A stretch of DNA of 64,000 nt from NCBI GenBank assembly GCA_963708455.1, contig CAVPSQ010000003.1:124001-188000 (forward strand), in the 5' to 3' direction. Position 1 is the stretch's first letter. Every line of letters begins with the position of its first letter. Positions 8,880 to 17,298 of the stretch are shown piece by piece. Source of the DNA: CAIMUS01 sp963708455 (GTDB lineage: Bacteria; Pseudomonadota; Gammaproteobacteria; Competibacterales; Competibacteraceae). The notes under the pieces were generated by a model. It had not been told where the DNA came from, searched no databases, and saw nothing but the letters and a program-made list of their open reading frames with translations. Made by a program: the position numbers and the translations under genes.

Positions 8880-9153
8880 CGAGCACGTCCAGGAAGGCGT
8901 TAGGACGATCCCGACGCTCGGCAACCGGCAGCGGATTCTCGTCACCAGCGGTCAGTGCCCGTAACTCCACAAAGGCTTCCCCCACTGTTTTAACTCTTTG
9001 ACGCTGGCGCCAAGCTTGAAAAGCTTCGAAATCCTCCGCATCGATCACGGCTGCAACCAGACGGCCCCGGTTGTAAATACGCTGAGGTTCTTCAGCGGTT
9101 TGTCTGATGACTTCTGAGAAGCGCTGTTTAGCTTGGGCAATATTCCAGGGCAT
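8863..9153 (-). CDS. Phd/YefM-type antitoxin of the VapC toxin
   Basis: The ATG at 9153 gives MPWNIAQAKQRFSEVIRQ, the N-terminal DNA-binding half of the Phd/YefM fold. It continues with QRIYNRGRLVAAVIDAEDF and an acidic C-terminal tail ending in NAFLDVLDELSD, which would neutralise the toxin. A Shine-Dalgarno-like GGAGG lies upstream. The pair is autoregulated in known systems; a promoter within the A/T-rich 9154-9230 region is likely. The pair sits only about 200 bp upstream of the first gene of cluster 1, oriented away from it. Confidence 0.8.
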   Translation of the reverse strand: MPWNIAQAKQRFSEVIRQTAEEPQRIYNRGRLVAAVIDAEDFEAFQAWRQRQRVKTVGEAFVELRALTAGDENPLPVAERRDRPNAFLDVLDELSD

Positions 9154-9225
9154 GACGGCCTCCTGATGTCTACATTTGGAAGCCATTATAGACACAATTA
9201 TTGGTAAATATTTTTTAATCCGAAT

Positions 9226-9254
9226 TTGTAAAACCCTTTTGCTTAGTCTATACA
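9226..9254 (+). promoter_or_regulatory. Candidate sigma70 promoter for contractile cluster 1
   Basis: TTGTAA (9226-9231) and TATACA (9249-9254) are separated by exactly 17 bp in an A/T-rich stretch between the divergent Phd antitoxin gene and the sheath gene. The sheath ATG at 9362 has GGAGG 10 bp upstream. The score is four of six consensus bases in each box, so this is a plausible but unproven start for the rightward operon. Confidence 0.4.
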
Positions 9255-9361
9255 TTTAACTGTCCAGCGCTCGCTCGCATCAGTCGAACCGCATGACCAA
9301 GCCACAGCCTGAGTGAGCGGGCCTCTAAACTCTTTAGATCAAGGCATTGGAGGAAACCGAG

Positions 9362-10454
9362 ATGCCCGATGTGATTCTGCCAGGCATTTACATCACCGTG
9401 CGCGATGAAGGACTGATTACCGTTGGAGGCGTCAGCACCGGCAACATAGGGATCGTGGGCGCCGCTGTCGAGGGGGATGCCGACAAGGTCTATACCCTCA
9501 GCAGCTTGACGGAGGCCAGAGATCTTTGGCCCCAAACCCGATAAAACTTACCCATCCACCGGCGACCAGACGCTCCTGAAAGCCGTCGAACTGGTCTTCG
9601 GCAATGGCGGCAATACGATCTACGCCGTGCGCGCCGCCGATGACACCGCCGAAAAGTACGATGTAGCGCTGGCGCTGCTGGAAAATGAAATCGTCAACAT
9701 CGTTCTTCTGGCCGGCCAGGATGTTACTAACAGCGATATGGTCGCCAAACTTAAAGGCCACTTGGCGACAACCGAAAATATCCACCGCGAACGCATCGGC
9801 ATTATCGGCTGTAACGGTTCTACCGATGTGAAAGCCATCACCGATAATGCCACGGGCCGCCGTGAACGACACGGGACGTATGATCTATGTCGCGCCGGGC
9901 GTCAGCTTGAAGAAACGTAACCCCGCCACCGGCCAGGTGAGCGAAAAACACTGTCAGGCGCTTATATGGCGGCCGCCGTCGCCGGGCTGCTGTCTTCTCT
10001 CCCGGTCCAGTCCAGCCCGACCAACAAGACCTTGAATGTCACCGGACTCGCGGCCAACTTCAACTACGGTCAACTCGAAAAGCTCGTCCAGAATCAAATT
10101 TTGGCGATCGAGAAACGCGAAGGCTACCGGGTGGTCAAGGGTGTCACCACCTCCACCAACACCGCCTGGTCGCAGATCACCACCCGCCGCATCGTGGACT
10201 ATGCAATTTACGGGGTACGCTCGGCTTGCAACCCCTACATCGGCAAGCTCAACAATGCCCGCGTGCGCAGCGCCATGAAGGCCACCCTGGACGGTTTCCT
10301 CAGTCGCATGGTGGAAAGCGAGGCCCTGGTCGGCTATACCCTGGATGTCAGTGCCACCCGTGCGCAGGAAATCGCCGGACAGGCCATCGTCACCATGGCC
10401 ATCCAGCCGACCTTCAGCATCGACTACATCATGGTCACCATGACCCTCGGCTAG
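9362..10454 (+). pseudogene. Contractile tail sheath protein, cluster 1 (three frame changes)
   Basis: The N-terminus MPDVILPGIYITVRDEGLI, then VGAAVEGDAD, FGPKPDKTYPSTGDQTLL, and the C-terminal part with YGQLEKLVQNQILAIEKREG and ISTRRIVDY-like sequence (TTRRIVDYAIYGVR) are those of phage/T6/eCIS sheath proteins; about 364 residues would be encoded. It parallels the intact sheath at 57590-58921. The frame changes at about 9519 (one extra base), 9858 (one extra C) and 9945 (one missing A in an A5 run). Each can be repaired by a single base. If these are real the sheath is dead; if they are sequencing errors the gene is whole. GGAGG precedes the ATG, and it is the first gene of the cluster. Confidence 0.8.
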
Positions 10455-10479
10455 TGGCGACCCAGAGGAGTGATTTTTC

Positions 10480-10983
10480 ATGCCTAACAACAACGTTTTT
10501 CGCGGCTCCGACGCCACTCTGGTGTTAGCGGTTGACGATAACTCGACCGTGGAAGGCAAACTGGCCGATGGTCTGATCGGTGAGTATGAACTGGCCAGCA
10601 TCGTCGGCCGCCTGCAACAGGTCACCGTCAAGGTCGATAACGATGTCCGTCCCTATCATGAGATCGGCAAACGTTTCGCCAGCGAACTGCGTCCCGGCAA
10701 TATCACCATCTCCGGTACGGCCGCCCGCGCCCATATCAACGGCGCGCTGATTCGGCTGCTGCTCGGCGACGGGGCCAGGGGGCCGGCCGATGCGCTGGCT
10801 CAGCCGACCTTCAATCTGGTGATCAACATCCAAAACCCGGCGCTGCCCACCAACGGCAGCAAGGTGGTCCTGTTCGGCGTCAAGTTCGACAGTTGGACCT
10901 TCACCCTGCCGGAGGATGATTTCGTGATGGAAGCGGTCACCTTCAAGGCGTTACGCCTCGGCAGTGAAGAGACCCGTGGTTGA
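10480..10983 (+). CDS. Contractile tail tube (inner tube) protein, cluster 1
   Basis: This 167-residue protein is encoded directly after the sheath with AGAGGAG 9 bp before the ATG. It reads GSDATLVLAVD, then DVRPYHEIGKRFASELRPG, SGTAARAHINGALI and the C-terminal LFGVKFDSWTFTLPEDDFV, the strand pattern of phage tail tube/Hcp-like fold proteins. Hexamer rings of such proteins stack inside the sheath. It ends 20 bases inside the start region of the chaperone gene. Identification rests on order and fold-like pattern; it shares little with the tube candidate of cluster 2. Confidence 0.7.
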   Translation: MPNNNVFRGSDATLVLAVDDNSTVEGKLADGLIGEYELASIVGRLQQVTVKVDNDVRPYHEIGKRFASELRPGNITISGTAARAHINGALIRLLLGDGARGPADALAQPTFNLVINIQNPALPTNGSKVVLFGVKFDSWTFTLPEDDFVMEAVTFKALRLGSEETRG

Positions 10984-11484
10984 GCTGAATCTCACGCCGG
11001 AAGAGCTGCTGGCGGGCGCGGCGGTCACCCATGCCGTGACCGTCCCGCCCGAGGTTATGTGGCTCGCCAAAAACGACGCTGCCAGAGAACTCGTCGTCAC
11101 GCTCAAGCCGCTGACTATCGGGACTTTCCAGCTCATCATGAAAGCGTCCAGGCAGGATGTCAGTCTGATTCCGCTACTGATGATCAAGGAAGCGCTGGTG
11201 CAACCGGTGCTCACGCTGGAGCAGGTCAAGGGCCTGCCTCTGGGATTGGTCAATTTTCTGATCGGCCGCATCCGTGAAATCAGTGGTCTGGCGGAAAAAA
11301 AAAGCCCATTGCCGGGCTAGAAGATTCAGCCCTGGTCCAGTCCAGCTATCTGCTGGCGCGCGCCTTTGGCTGGACACCGGGGCAGGTTCAGGACTTGACC
11401 ATGGCACAAGTATCCATCTACCTGCAACTGCTGGAGCAGGAAGCGGCGCTGCTGCGGGACAGTGGATTTTTCCATGACCGATGA
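10964..11484 (+). CDS. Tail assembly chaperone gpG/gpGT-like, probable -1 frameshift product
   Basis: The zero-frame product (GTG start at 10964 or 10976) runs about 118 residues: VVELNLTPEELLAGAAV, TLKPLTIGTFQLIMKASRQD, LPLGLVNFLIGRIREISG, and ends AEKKSPLPG at 11320. In the -1 frame after the A9 run the frame stays open to 11484 and reads PIAGLEDSALVQSSYLLARA, FGWTPGQVQDLTMAQVSIYL. That extension matches the LCRALQWTPSQIWALPAQEM segment fused in one frame in the cluster 2 homologue at 56383-57171. The organisation copies the G/GT chaperones of myophages and siphophages that coat the tape measure. The frame break could instead be a missing A (A10 would fuse the frames). Confidence 0.7.
11295..11304 (+). 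other. Slippery A-run, candidate -1 programmed frameshift site
   Basis: Nine adenines followed by G (11295-11304) contain the heptamer A AAA AAG in register with the zero frame. The zero-frame stop lies about 15 bp further on, and the -1 frame is open for 180 bases with a conserved domain. This is the classic position for the G-to-GT frameshift in tail chaperone genes. No stable downstream stimulator was worked out by eye. Confidence 0.55.
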
Positions 11485-12973
11485 GCCTTTAATCGCCCTC
11501 GGCAAAAGTCTGCAAGCCGGCTATCAGGACTGGCTGGTGCGGTGGGTGCCGTCCTGGCCCGATGAATTCCGGCTGGCGGTGCATGACTGGGAAACGCTAA
11601 ACCAGGTCGATGCGGAAGTTGGCCGGTTGCTGCGTTATATTCAGGACTGCCTGGAACTGGATGCCTGGTTCGGCTCGGGATTTTTCCCTATACCGGCAGG
11701 TGATGCTGGCTTCGACCCAACCGTTGCGGGTGGCTCTCCTGGCGTCCCTCCCGTTCAGGCGGAAGCCACCCAAGCGACCGCCCCCCGCCCGGCGCCGCCA
11801 TCCCGTGCCGCAGTCTTCACGCCGCCCCGCGCCGAGCCGCGGCCATCGCCTGGTACGGACGATCGTGGCGCCGCCCCGCGCCAGTTAACTCCCCTGCCTG
11901 CCGACAGCGCCGATACCGCCGCCATTGCCGGTTCCGAATCACCCGTATTGCCAGCAACGACAGGTTCAAACTCCGGTCTCTCCGGAGGCGGCTTGCGGGA
12001 CCTGGCTCGTCTGCTCCAGGCCACACCTCATAGCGATATCGGCGTTGGGAACGATGACAACAGCCTTACAGAACCAGCCCCTTTCCGTGCGGCAACAGCT
12101 TGGCCGGAATCGGCAAGAGCGGCGGAACCAGCCTGGCCGGTGTTGACGGACACCGACCTGCAGGCCGGCGCCCAGCTTCGTGTCCCTCGCTTGGTCAGGG
12201 CAGTAACCGAACTTCCCGAAGTCGGTTCGGGGGAACACGCTATGCAGGCATTCTCAGTTCAGGAATCGGGTGGAGTCTCTCAACCGGCCGGCAGCGGGGC
12301 AAGCCCGCCTCCGGCGAAGCGTCGGCTCCCGTTGTCGACTGGCGCAAGCTGTTGTCGATACTGCCCCTGCGGCGAGACAGCTACATGGCGCCACCGGCCA
12401 CGCCTGGGAGCGCCGGCGTCGCTGCCGGCCCTAGCCGACCTGCGGCGAGACAGCTTCTGGCGCCGCCGGCCACGCCTGGGAGCGCCGGCGTTCCCGCCGG
12501 CCCTACCGACCTGCGGCGAGACAGATTCATGGCGCCACCGGCCACGCCTGGGAGCGCCGGCGTCCCCGCCGGCCATACCGACCTGCGGAGAGAGAGGTTC
12601 ATGGCGCCACCGGCCACGCCTGGGAGCGCCGGCGTCCTCGCCGGCCATACCGACCTGCGGCGGGAGAGTATTCATGGCGCCACCGGCCACGCCTGGGAGC
12701 GCCGGCGTCCCCGCCGGCCATACCGACCTGCGGCGGGAAGTATTCATGGCGCCACCGGCCACGCCTGGGAGCGCCGGCGTCCCCGCCGGCATGACCGTGG
12801 GGGACGACGATCTCTACGGAACCATGCCCGAGGTCGTACAACGCAACATCGCCACCACCGTGACGGCGGCGCCGGACAGTGCAGCCGCCGCGCCACCGGA
12901 TCTGCACGATCTGCTCGAAGCCCTCAGCCAGGAAATCTGGCGCGAGTATCAACGCTTCTACGGTGCCGGGTAA
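11474..12973 (+). CDS. Proline/alanine-rich linker-type tail protein with expanded repeats, cluster 1
   Basis: The ATG at 11474 overlaps the end of the chaperone frameshift product. The first about 85 residues are folded-looking (LGKSLQAGYQDWLVRWVP, DAEVGRLLRYIQDCLELDAW). A long Pro/Ala/Ser-rich linker follows, then an array of 72-bp repeats, then a C-terminal helix (PPDLHDLLEALSQEIWREYQ). The cluster 2 counterpart (55352-56383) has the same design, a disordered middle and a C-terminal DREELQEALIELLRTAAR helix. The repeat array includes one 73-bp step, so residues upstream and downstream of about 12665 use different frames of the same repeat. The ancestral frame in 12310-12670 is uncertain. 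Function is unknown; in both clusters it lies between chaperone and hub genes. Confidence 0.55.
   Translation: MTDEPLIALGKSLQAGYQDWLVRWVPSWPDEFRLAVHDWETLNQVDAEVGRLLRYIQDCLELDAWFGSGFFPIPAGDAGFDPTVAGGSPGVPPVQAEATQATAPRPAPPSRAAVFTPPRAEPRPSPGTDDRGAAPRQLTPLPADSADTAAIAGSESPVLPATTGSNSGLSGGGLRDLARLLQATPHSDIGVGNDDNSLTEPAPFRAATAWPESARAAEPAWPVLTDTDLQAGAQLRVPRLVRAVTELPEVGSGEHAMQAFSVQESGGVSQPAGSGASPPPAKRRLPLSTGASCCRYCPCGETATWRHRPRLGAPASLPALADLRRDSFWRRRPRLGAPAFPPALPTCGETDSWRHRPRLGAPASPPAIPTCGERGSWRHRPRLGAPASSPAIPTCGGRVFMAPPATPGSAGVPAGHTDLRREVFMAPPATPGSAGVPAGMTVGDDDLYGTMPEVVQRNIATTVTAAPDSAAAAPPDLHDLLEALSQEIWREYQRFYGAG
12385..12800 (+). repeat. Six-copy 72-bp GC-rich tandem repeat inside a coding region
   Basis: Units begin at about 12385, 12457, 12529, 12601, 12674 and 12746 (spacings 72, 72, 72, 73, 72). 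Each contains GGCGCCACCGGCCACGCCTG, GGAGCGCCGGCGT, a CCGCCGGC half-palindrome and CCGACCTGCGGCG. The unit is open in several frames on both strands, and one plus frame reads PPATPGSAGVPAGHTDLRR. The core GGGAGCGCCGGC is also found dispersed elsewhere in the window (30.5, 43.6, 55.8 and 62.9 kb). Confidence 0.9.
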
Positions 12974-12979
12974 CGCGCC

Positions 12980-13561
12980 ATGCCGATCGAACTAGCCGGA
13001 ATCAAGATCAGCCGTATTCATAAAATCACGACCCTGGAACAGGCCGTGTTCGTACATCACCGGGTGCCCGGCCAGGAGGGCAACACCGTCCAGAATCTGG
13101 GCCGTGACTCGGTCAATCTGCAAATCGAGGGCATCTTCTTCGGTCCCAAGGCCAAGGAAGCACTGGAACAACTGCGCGCGAAATACCTCGAGCGCCAGCC
13201 GGTGGATTTCATCGCTGACCTGATGGGGCAGTACTACACCGGCAAAGTGGTGCTGACGCGCTTCGAGGTCATGGAAGCGGCGCAGGAGCCACAGCAGTTC
13301 AACTACACCCTCATTGTCACGGAGTACGTCCAACCGCCCAAGCCGGCCGGGGCGGCAATGCAGGCGGTGGCCGATAAAGCCAAACTCGAAGCCAAGCTCG
13401 CCCTCAATATCGCCAGCCTGCCCGACGCCCTGGCGCTGGGTTCCATGCCGGAAATCGGCAACCCCTTCGTACCACTGAAGGATGCGCTCGAACCGGCCCG
13501 CCAGGCCACCGCCGGGCTGATGCAGTCGGTAGGCGGTTTAAAGAAGTTATTCGGACTTTAA
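12980..13561 (+). CDS. DNA-circulation N-terminal-like baseplate/hub protein, cluster 1
   Basis: This 193-residue protein begins with IELAGIKISRIHKITT and has VQNLGRDSVNLQIEGIFFGP, a short helix, and then FEVMEAAQEPQQFNYTLIV. This strand order resembles the DNA_circ_N/Mu gpN family, in which a region like VEDLGRxxxxxxxEGxxxG is followed by a helical insert and a final strand pair. Such proteins form part of the hub or tube-baseplate junction. The cluster 2 homologue (53557-54315) shares FQDLGREPLTLVLEGLLFGE. The C-terminal 60 residues are helical and lack a counterpart of equal length. It starts 6 bases after the linker gene stop and probably belongs to the same operon. Confidence 0.6.
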   Translation: MPIELAGIKISRIHKITTLEQAVFVHHRVPGQEGNTVQNLGRDSVNLQIEGIFFGPKAKEALEQLRAKYLERQPVDFIADLMGQYYTGKVVLTRFEVMEAAQEPQQFNYTLIVTEYVQPPKPAGAAMQAVADKAKLEAKLALNIASLPDALALGSMPEIGNPFVPLKDALEPARQATAGLMQSVGGLKKLFGL

Positions 13562-13585
13562 CTATAGGCCGTGGAGAATTGAATC

Positions 13586-16500
13586 ATGCCAGGCATCGTA
13601 GACCAGCTTCCCAATCCGTCTCAGTTGAAACAACTCATCACTTTCGATCCCAAGGCGATGGGTTTTCAACCGTTCGATCTGGCCGGCCTGACTGCCTCGC
13701 TGCGCGATATTCACGTTGGCGATAAATTGAGCGGTCTGTCACTGCCGCAACTCCCTACCGCACTCTCCAAAGACGGCTTCCTGCAAACGCTTAACCAGCC
13801 GCTGGACAAGCTCAAGTCGTTCGATGCGAAAAGCGTGCTGGGCGACATTGGCAGTGGTTCCCTGCCGGTCGATCTGCCCGCGCCCGAATTCGATCTGAAC
13901 GGCGCCATCGCTGGGATCACCTCCAGGATTCTGCCCGGCGCCGGCACGGTTACCGCGCCCGCCTTCAACGTCAATATACCGGGACTGGATTTCTCGGGCA
14001 TGGTCGAGCCGTTGAATCGCCTGGCCCGCGCCGGAGCGGCAACGCCGCTGCGCCTGTTGCATCTACTCCTGCGGCTGGCGGATGCCTTTGTCGCCACCGT
14101 GACCGACACCGACCAGTTGCTCGGACTCACTATCCAATCGCTGCGAGAGATCTACAGCCAGCAGATCGTGGAGTTGCAAGCCGGTCTGCCCGTCTACGCC
14201 CTGGATCAGGCCATTCGTTCCCTGGGTGAGAGTGATACTGCATTCAGCCGCCGCTACCGGCTACTGCTGGACCAGATCGAGACCCTCGGCGCTACCGACA
14301 TCGACCGGCTGAAACAGATTCTGAGCACCGGCCGCAATGACCTTATCCCCACGCTGAATGCATTCCATCGTTTTCGCGGCACGCTCGCGGTCCTGCCAGC
14401 AAACGATACCGCTGCCCTGAAAGCCAAGCTCGACAATGTGCTGGACCTGACCGCCGCGGACGAGGTCTTGCTGCAACCGTACTTCGATAAGGTGGGCGCC
14501 CAGGCGCACGAGGTGCTGGCGGCGATCGCCAACCCGGTCAAACAGATCGGCGACATGGCCGAGCAGGTGTCGGCTTACCTGAAGCAGGCCGCTGACCAGG
14601 CCGAAACCACGGCGCAGACTGTGGCCACGCAGATCGAGTCCAATCTGCACCAGGTCGAGGAGTTGTTACAGCGGGTCCGCGCCACCGTCGAGGACATCGA
14701 ACAACAGATCCAGTCTTTTATCGGGAAGCTGGATGTCGGTCCCCTGGTCGGCAAAGCCAAGGCAGGCTGCCAGCAGATCGGCGCAGCGGTGGAACAGTTC
14801 TTTACCCAGATCGAAACCCTGAAGCTCAAACTGGACGAGATGGTAAAGCAGGTCGAAGGGAACACCGATCAGCAGCTCGCCCAGGCATTCAAAGACGCGG
14901 AGGTAAAGCTTCGGCAACTGCTGGGCCAGATCTCCGGCGTGCTCGAACGGCCCGAGGTCAAGGATGCGCTCGAACAGGCCCGCCAGGGCATCGACCAATT
15001 CAAGACGACCATCGATCAGGCCTCGCTCAAGCCCGTTTTCGACCTGGTGATCGGCAACACCGGCCGGCTGGAGACCAGCGTCAAGAGCCTGGACGTGGCG
15101 CGCATGAGCACGCCGCAGAAAACCGCCCTCAAGGTCGGTGTCAAGATCATCGGACAGGTCAAGGTCGATGAGGTCATCAAACCCGAATTGCTGGACGCCT
15201 TCGAGCAAATCCGCGCCCCGCTGGCCGAACTGATCACCCTGCTCAAGGAGAAGGCACTGGAGATCGAGAAGATCATCTACGCCTTCAACCCCGGCACGGT
15301 CGTCAACCAGTTCATCGTCACGGCGGAACCGTATCGGCAGTTGCTGAGCCTGCTCGATGAGTTCCTGCCGTCCAAACTGCTGGCGCCGCTCAAGGACGCC
15401 AACGAGGCGCTGACCGGGATCGTCCGTCAGCTCGATCCAAATATCCTGATCGACGCGGTGCAACAGCTTTACGACCAACTGGCCGGGTTGCTGGAAATCG
15501 TCAATCCCGCTCCGCTCAATCGATTGATCGGCGACGCCACCGAGGTGGCTGTCTCCAGACTGGGCCGCCTGCGCGACCAGGAATTGGACACCGTCATCGC
15601 GACGATCAAAAAGACTATCTCGCTGGCGCGGCTGCTGGAAGCGAGCGGCTTGAGCGAGATCGCCAATGCCGATTTCTGGACGCTGCTGCAAAATATCCTG
15701 GGCGGCGCCTATCTTGACGAGATCGGCACGGCGATCACCACCGTCGAGCAAAAACTGGAAACGCTGGCGGTGACCCTGGACTTCGGCGGCCCGCAAGCGC
15801 TGCTGGCGGAGACGGTAAAATCCATCGATCAGCAACTGGCAGTGTCTACCGCCTTCATCGCGACCCGCGTCGGGGAACTGAATACCCGCTTCAACCGTGA
15901 AGGCGAAACACTGACGCAATTGGAACAGCGGCGTAAGGCGCTGCTGAAAAAGTCACCGGTTTTTCCGGAGATTACCGCCCTGCTCGGCGAACTGGACTTG
16001 GCGCCGGTGCTGCAATTACAAACGACTACGGTTGCCGTCGTCGGCATAGACTCAGCCTCCCTGAATACGGCGCTGCAAGCCGTCAACGGCGTGCTGCGGC
16101 CAAAAGTGGATACGCTGCGAGGGCTGAGCGCTAAAACCTTCCAGGACGGCGCTGCACTCATCTTCCGCCGGCAACTCAGCGATCCCATCAGTCAATTGAT
16201 CACCGGCATCAGGACCGATCTGCAGCCGTTTACCGACGCCCTGAATAACATCAAGGGCATCCTGAACACCGTGATCGAGCTTCCCCCGCAGATCGATGCG
16301 GCCGTAGTGACAGTGCTGGATAGCGGTCGCGACGGCATCAAGCAGGTGATCACCGCAGTGGTCACCACCCTCCAGACCTTTCAGCAGGCGCTGCTCGATA
16401 CGCTCAATCTGATCTATGGCCGGGTCAAGGCGCTGGTCGATGACCTGAGCCCCTACTGGCTGCTGAACTCGTTCGCCGAGAGCGATTTCGTCGTCGACAA

Positions 16501-17278
16501 CAGTGTGCCAAAGGGCATGCTGGCGATTGCCCGACGCATTGTCAGTGGCAGCGATCCGGCGGGCCTGCGGGTGGCGGCGCTGTTGCAGACCAAACTCTCG
16601 GCCAGCCAGCTCGAACTGCTGCAAAGCGAAAGCAGCGAAAACTCCACGGCCTTGCAGTCCGGCAACCGCAGCAATGTCCTGCTGGCGGTGAACGCGGCAG
16701 TGCGCGACCGCAACCTGGGCTCGCGTGAGAACGTGGCTGCGCTCAAGGCCGGATTGGACAGCCAGATCAGGGATTTGCAGGGTAAACCACAACCGACGCC
16801 GGCCGATGTCGCCCGAATTCACCGCTGCAGTGCGTTGCGCCGGCAGCTTACGGACGCCTGGGTGAACTACGACAGCGGCGAAAACAAGAGCAACGCCCTG
16901 ATCCGCCTGAATCGGATTATTCTGGAAGCCGCCTATCCCGCCGACATCACGATGAGCCTGCAATCCCTGCAACCGTTCATCGTCGAAAACGTGGCGCAGT
17001 TGTATCCCGCCACCACCGTGCAGCGGCTGGATACGATCTATCTCAAGGTGGTGGCCAAGATCAAGTTACTGCCGGATCAGCTCATCCGGGCGCCGTTGGA
17101 CGATGAGTTCAACAAGATCAAAGCTATTCTGAAACAGAATTTCGATATCTCAGGCATTTTCGCCGTGCTGGAAATCAAGCTGGAGGGGTTGGATGACGAT
17201 CTGGCGCAAGGTTTGGAAAGGCTGAGCAGCGCCTATAACAACCTGCTGCGAACCTTCGATCAGCGTTTGGCCGCCTGA
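13586..17278 (+). CDS. Very long helical protein, candidate tape measure/scaffold, cluster 1
   Basis: The 1230 residues are almost entirely amphipathic helix and coiled coil (for example TQIESNLHQVEELLQRVRA and QIETLKLKLDEMVKQVEG). There is no signal peptide and no obvious transmembrane helix. The N-terminus has short Pro/Leu-rich motifs (LPNPSQLKQLITFDPKAMGF). Length, helicity and position between the hub and gpD genes suggest a tape measure or ruler, but the missing hydrophobic segments are atypical. Near residue 1110 it carries LIRLNRIILEAAYPADI, also present twice in the tail protein I-like gene (LNRLLLEAAFP, LNRMLLESAFP). In cluster 2 the same position is held by three shorter genes (162, 179 and 633 residues). 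AGAATTG precedes the ATG; a Shine-Dalgarno site is weak. Confidence 0.55.
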   Translation: MPGIVDQLPNPSQLKQLITFDPKAMGFQPFDLAGLTASLRDIHVGDKLSGLSLPQLPTALSKDGFLQTLNQPLDKLKSFDAKSVLGDIGSGSLPVDLPAPEFDLNGAIAGITSRILPGAGTVTAPAFNVNIPGLDFSGMVEPLNRLARAGAATPLRLLHLLLRLADAFVATVTDTDQLLGLTIQSLREIYSQQIVELQAGLPVYALDQAIRSLGESDTAFSRRYRLLLDQIETLGATDIDRLKQILSTGRNDLIPTLNAFHRFRGTLAVLPANDTAALKAKLDNVLDLTAADEVLLQPYFDKVGAQAHEVLAAIANPVKQIGDMAEQVSAYLKQAADQAETTAQTVATQIESNLHQVEELLQRVRATVEDIEQQIQSFIGKLDVGPLVGKAKAGCQQIGAAVEQFFTQIETLKLKLDEMVKQVEGNTDQQLAQAFKDAEVKLRQLLGQISGVLERPEVKDALEQARQGIDQFKTTIDQASLKPVFDLVIGNTGRLETSVKSLDVARMSTPQKTALKVGVKIIGQVKVDEVIKPELLDAFEQIRAPLAELITLLKEKALEIEKIIYAFNPGTVVNQFIVTAEPYRQLLSLLDEFLPSKLLAPLKDANEALTGIVRQLDPNILIDAVQQLYDQLAGLLEIVNPAPLNRLIGDATEVAVSRLGRLRDQELDTVIATIKKTISLARLLEASGLSEIANADFWTLLQNILGGAYLDEIGTAITTVEQKLETLAVTLDFGGPQALLAETVKSIDQQLAVSTAFIATRVGELNTRFNREGETLTQLEQRRKALLKKSPVFPEITALLGELDLAPVLQLQTTTVAVVGIDSASLNTALQAVNGVLRPKVDTLRGLSAKTFQDGAALIFRRQLSDPISQLITGIRTDLQPFTDALNNIKGILNTVIELPPQIDAAVVTVLDSGRDGIKQVITAVVTTLQTFQQALLDTLNLIYGRVKALVDDLSPYWLLNSFAESDFVVDNSVPKGMLAIARRIVSGSDPAGLRVAALLQTKLSASQLELLQSESSENSTALQSGNRSNVLLAVNAAVRDRNLGSRENVAALKAGLDSQIRDLQGKPQPTPADVARIHRCSALRRQLTDAWVNYDSGENKSNALIRLNRIILEAAYPADITMSLQSLQPFIVENVAQLYPATTVQRLDTIYLKVVAKIKLLPDQLIRAPLDDEFNKIKAILKQNFDISGIFAVLEIKLEGLDDDLAQGLERLSSAYNNLLRTFDQRLAA

Positions 17279-17298
17279 GCCTGATGGCGTAACCCATA

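Noticed and set aside
12385..12800. CRISPR array
   Set aside because: The spacing is regular but the intervals are not unique spacers; they are part of the same repeat and the region is coding; no cas genes.
12280..12952. Minus-strand open frames across the 72-bp repeat (PAGTPALPGVAGGA-type translations)
   Set aside because: They arise because the repeat is open on both strands; there is no start signal and they lie antisense to a tail gene in operon order.
14254..16972. Long minus-strand open frames opposite the 1230-residue gene
   Set aside because: High-GC shadow frames; no Shine-Dalgarno, no domain, and the plus strand is a coherent helical protein.
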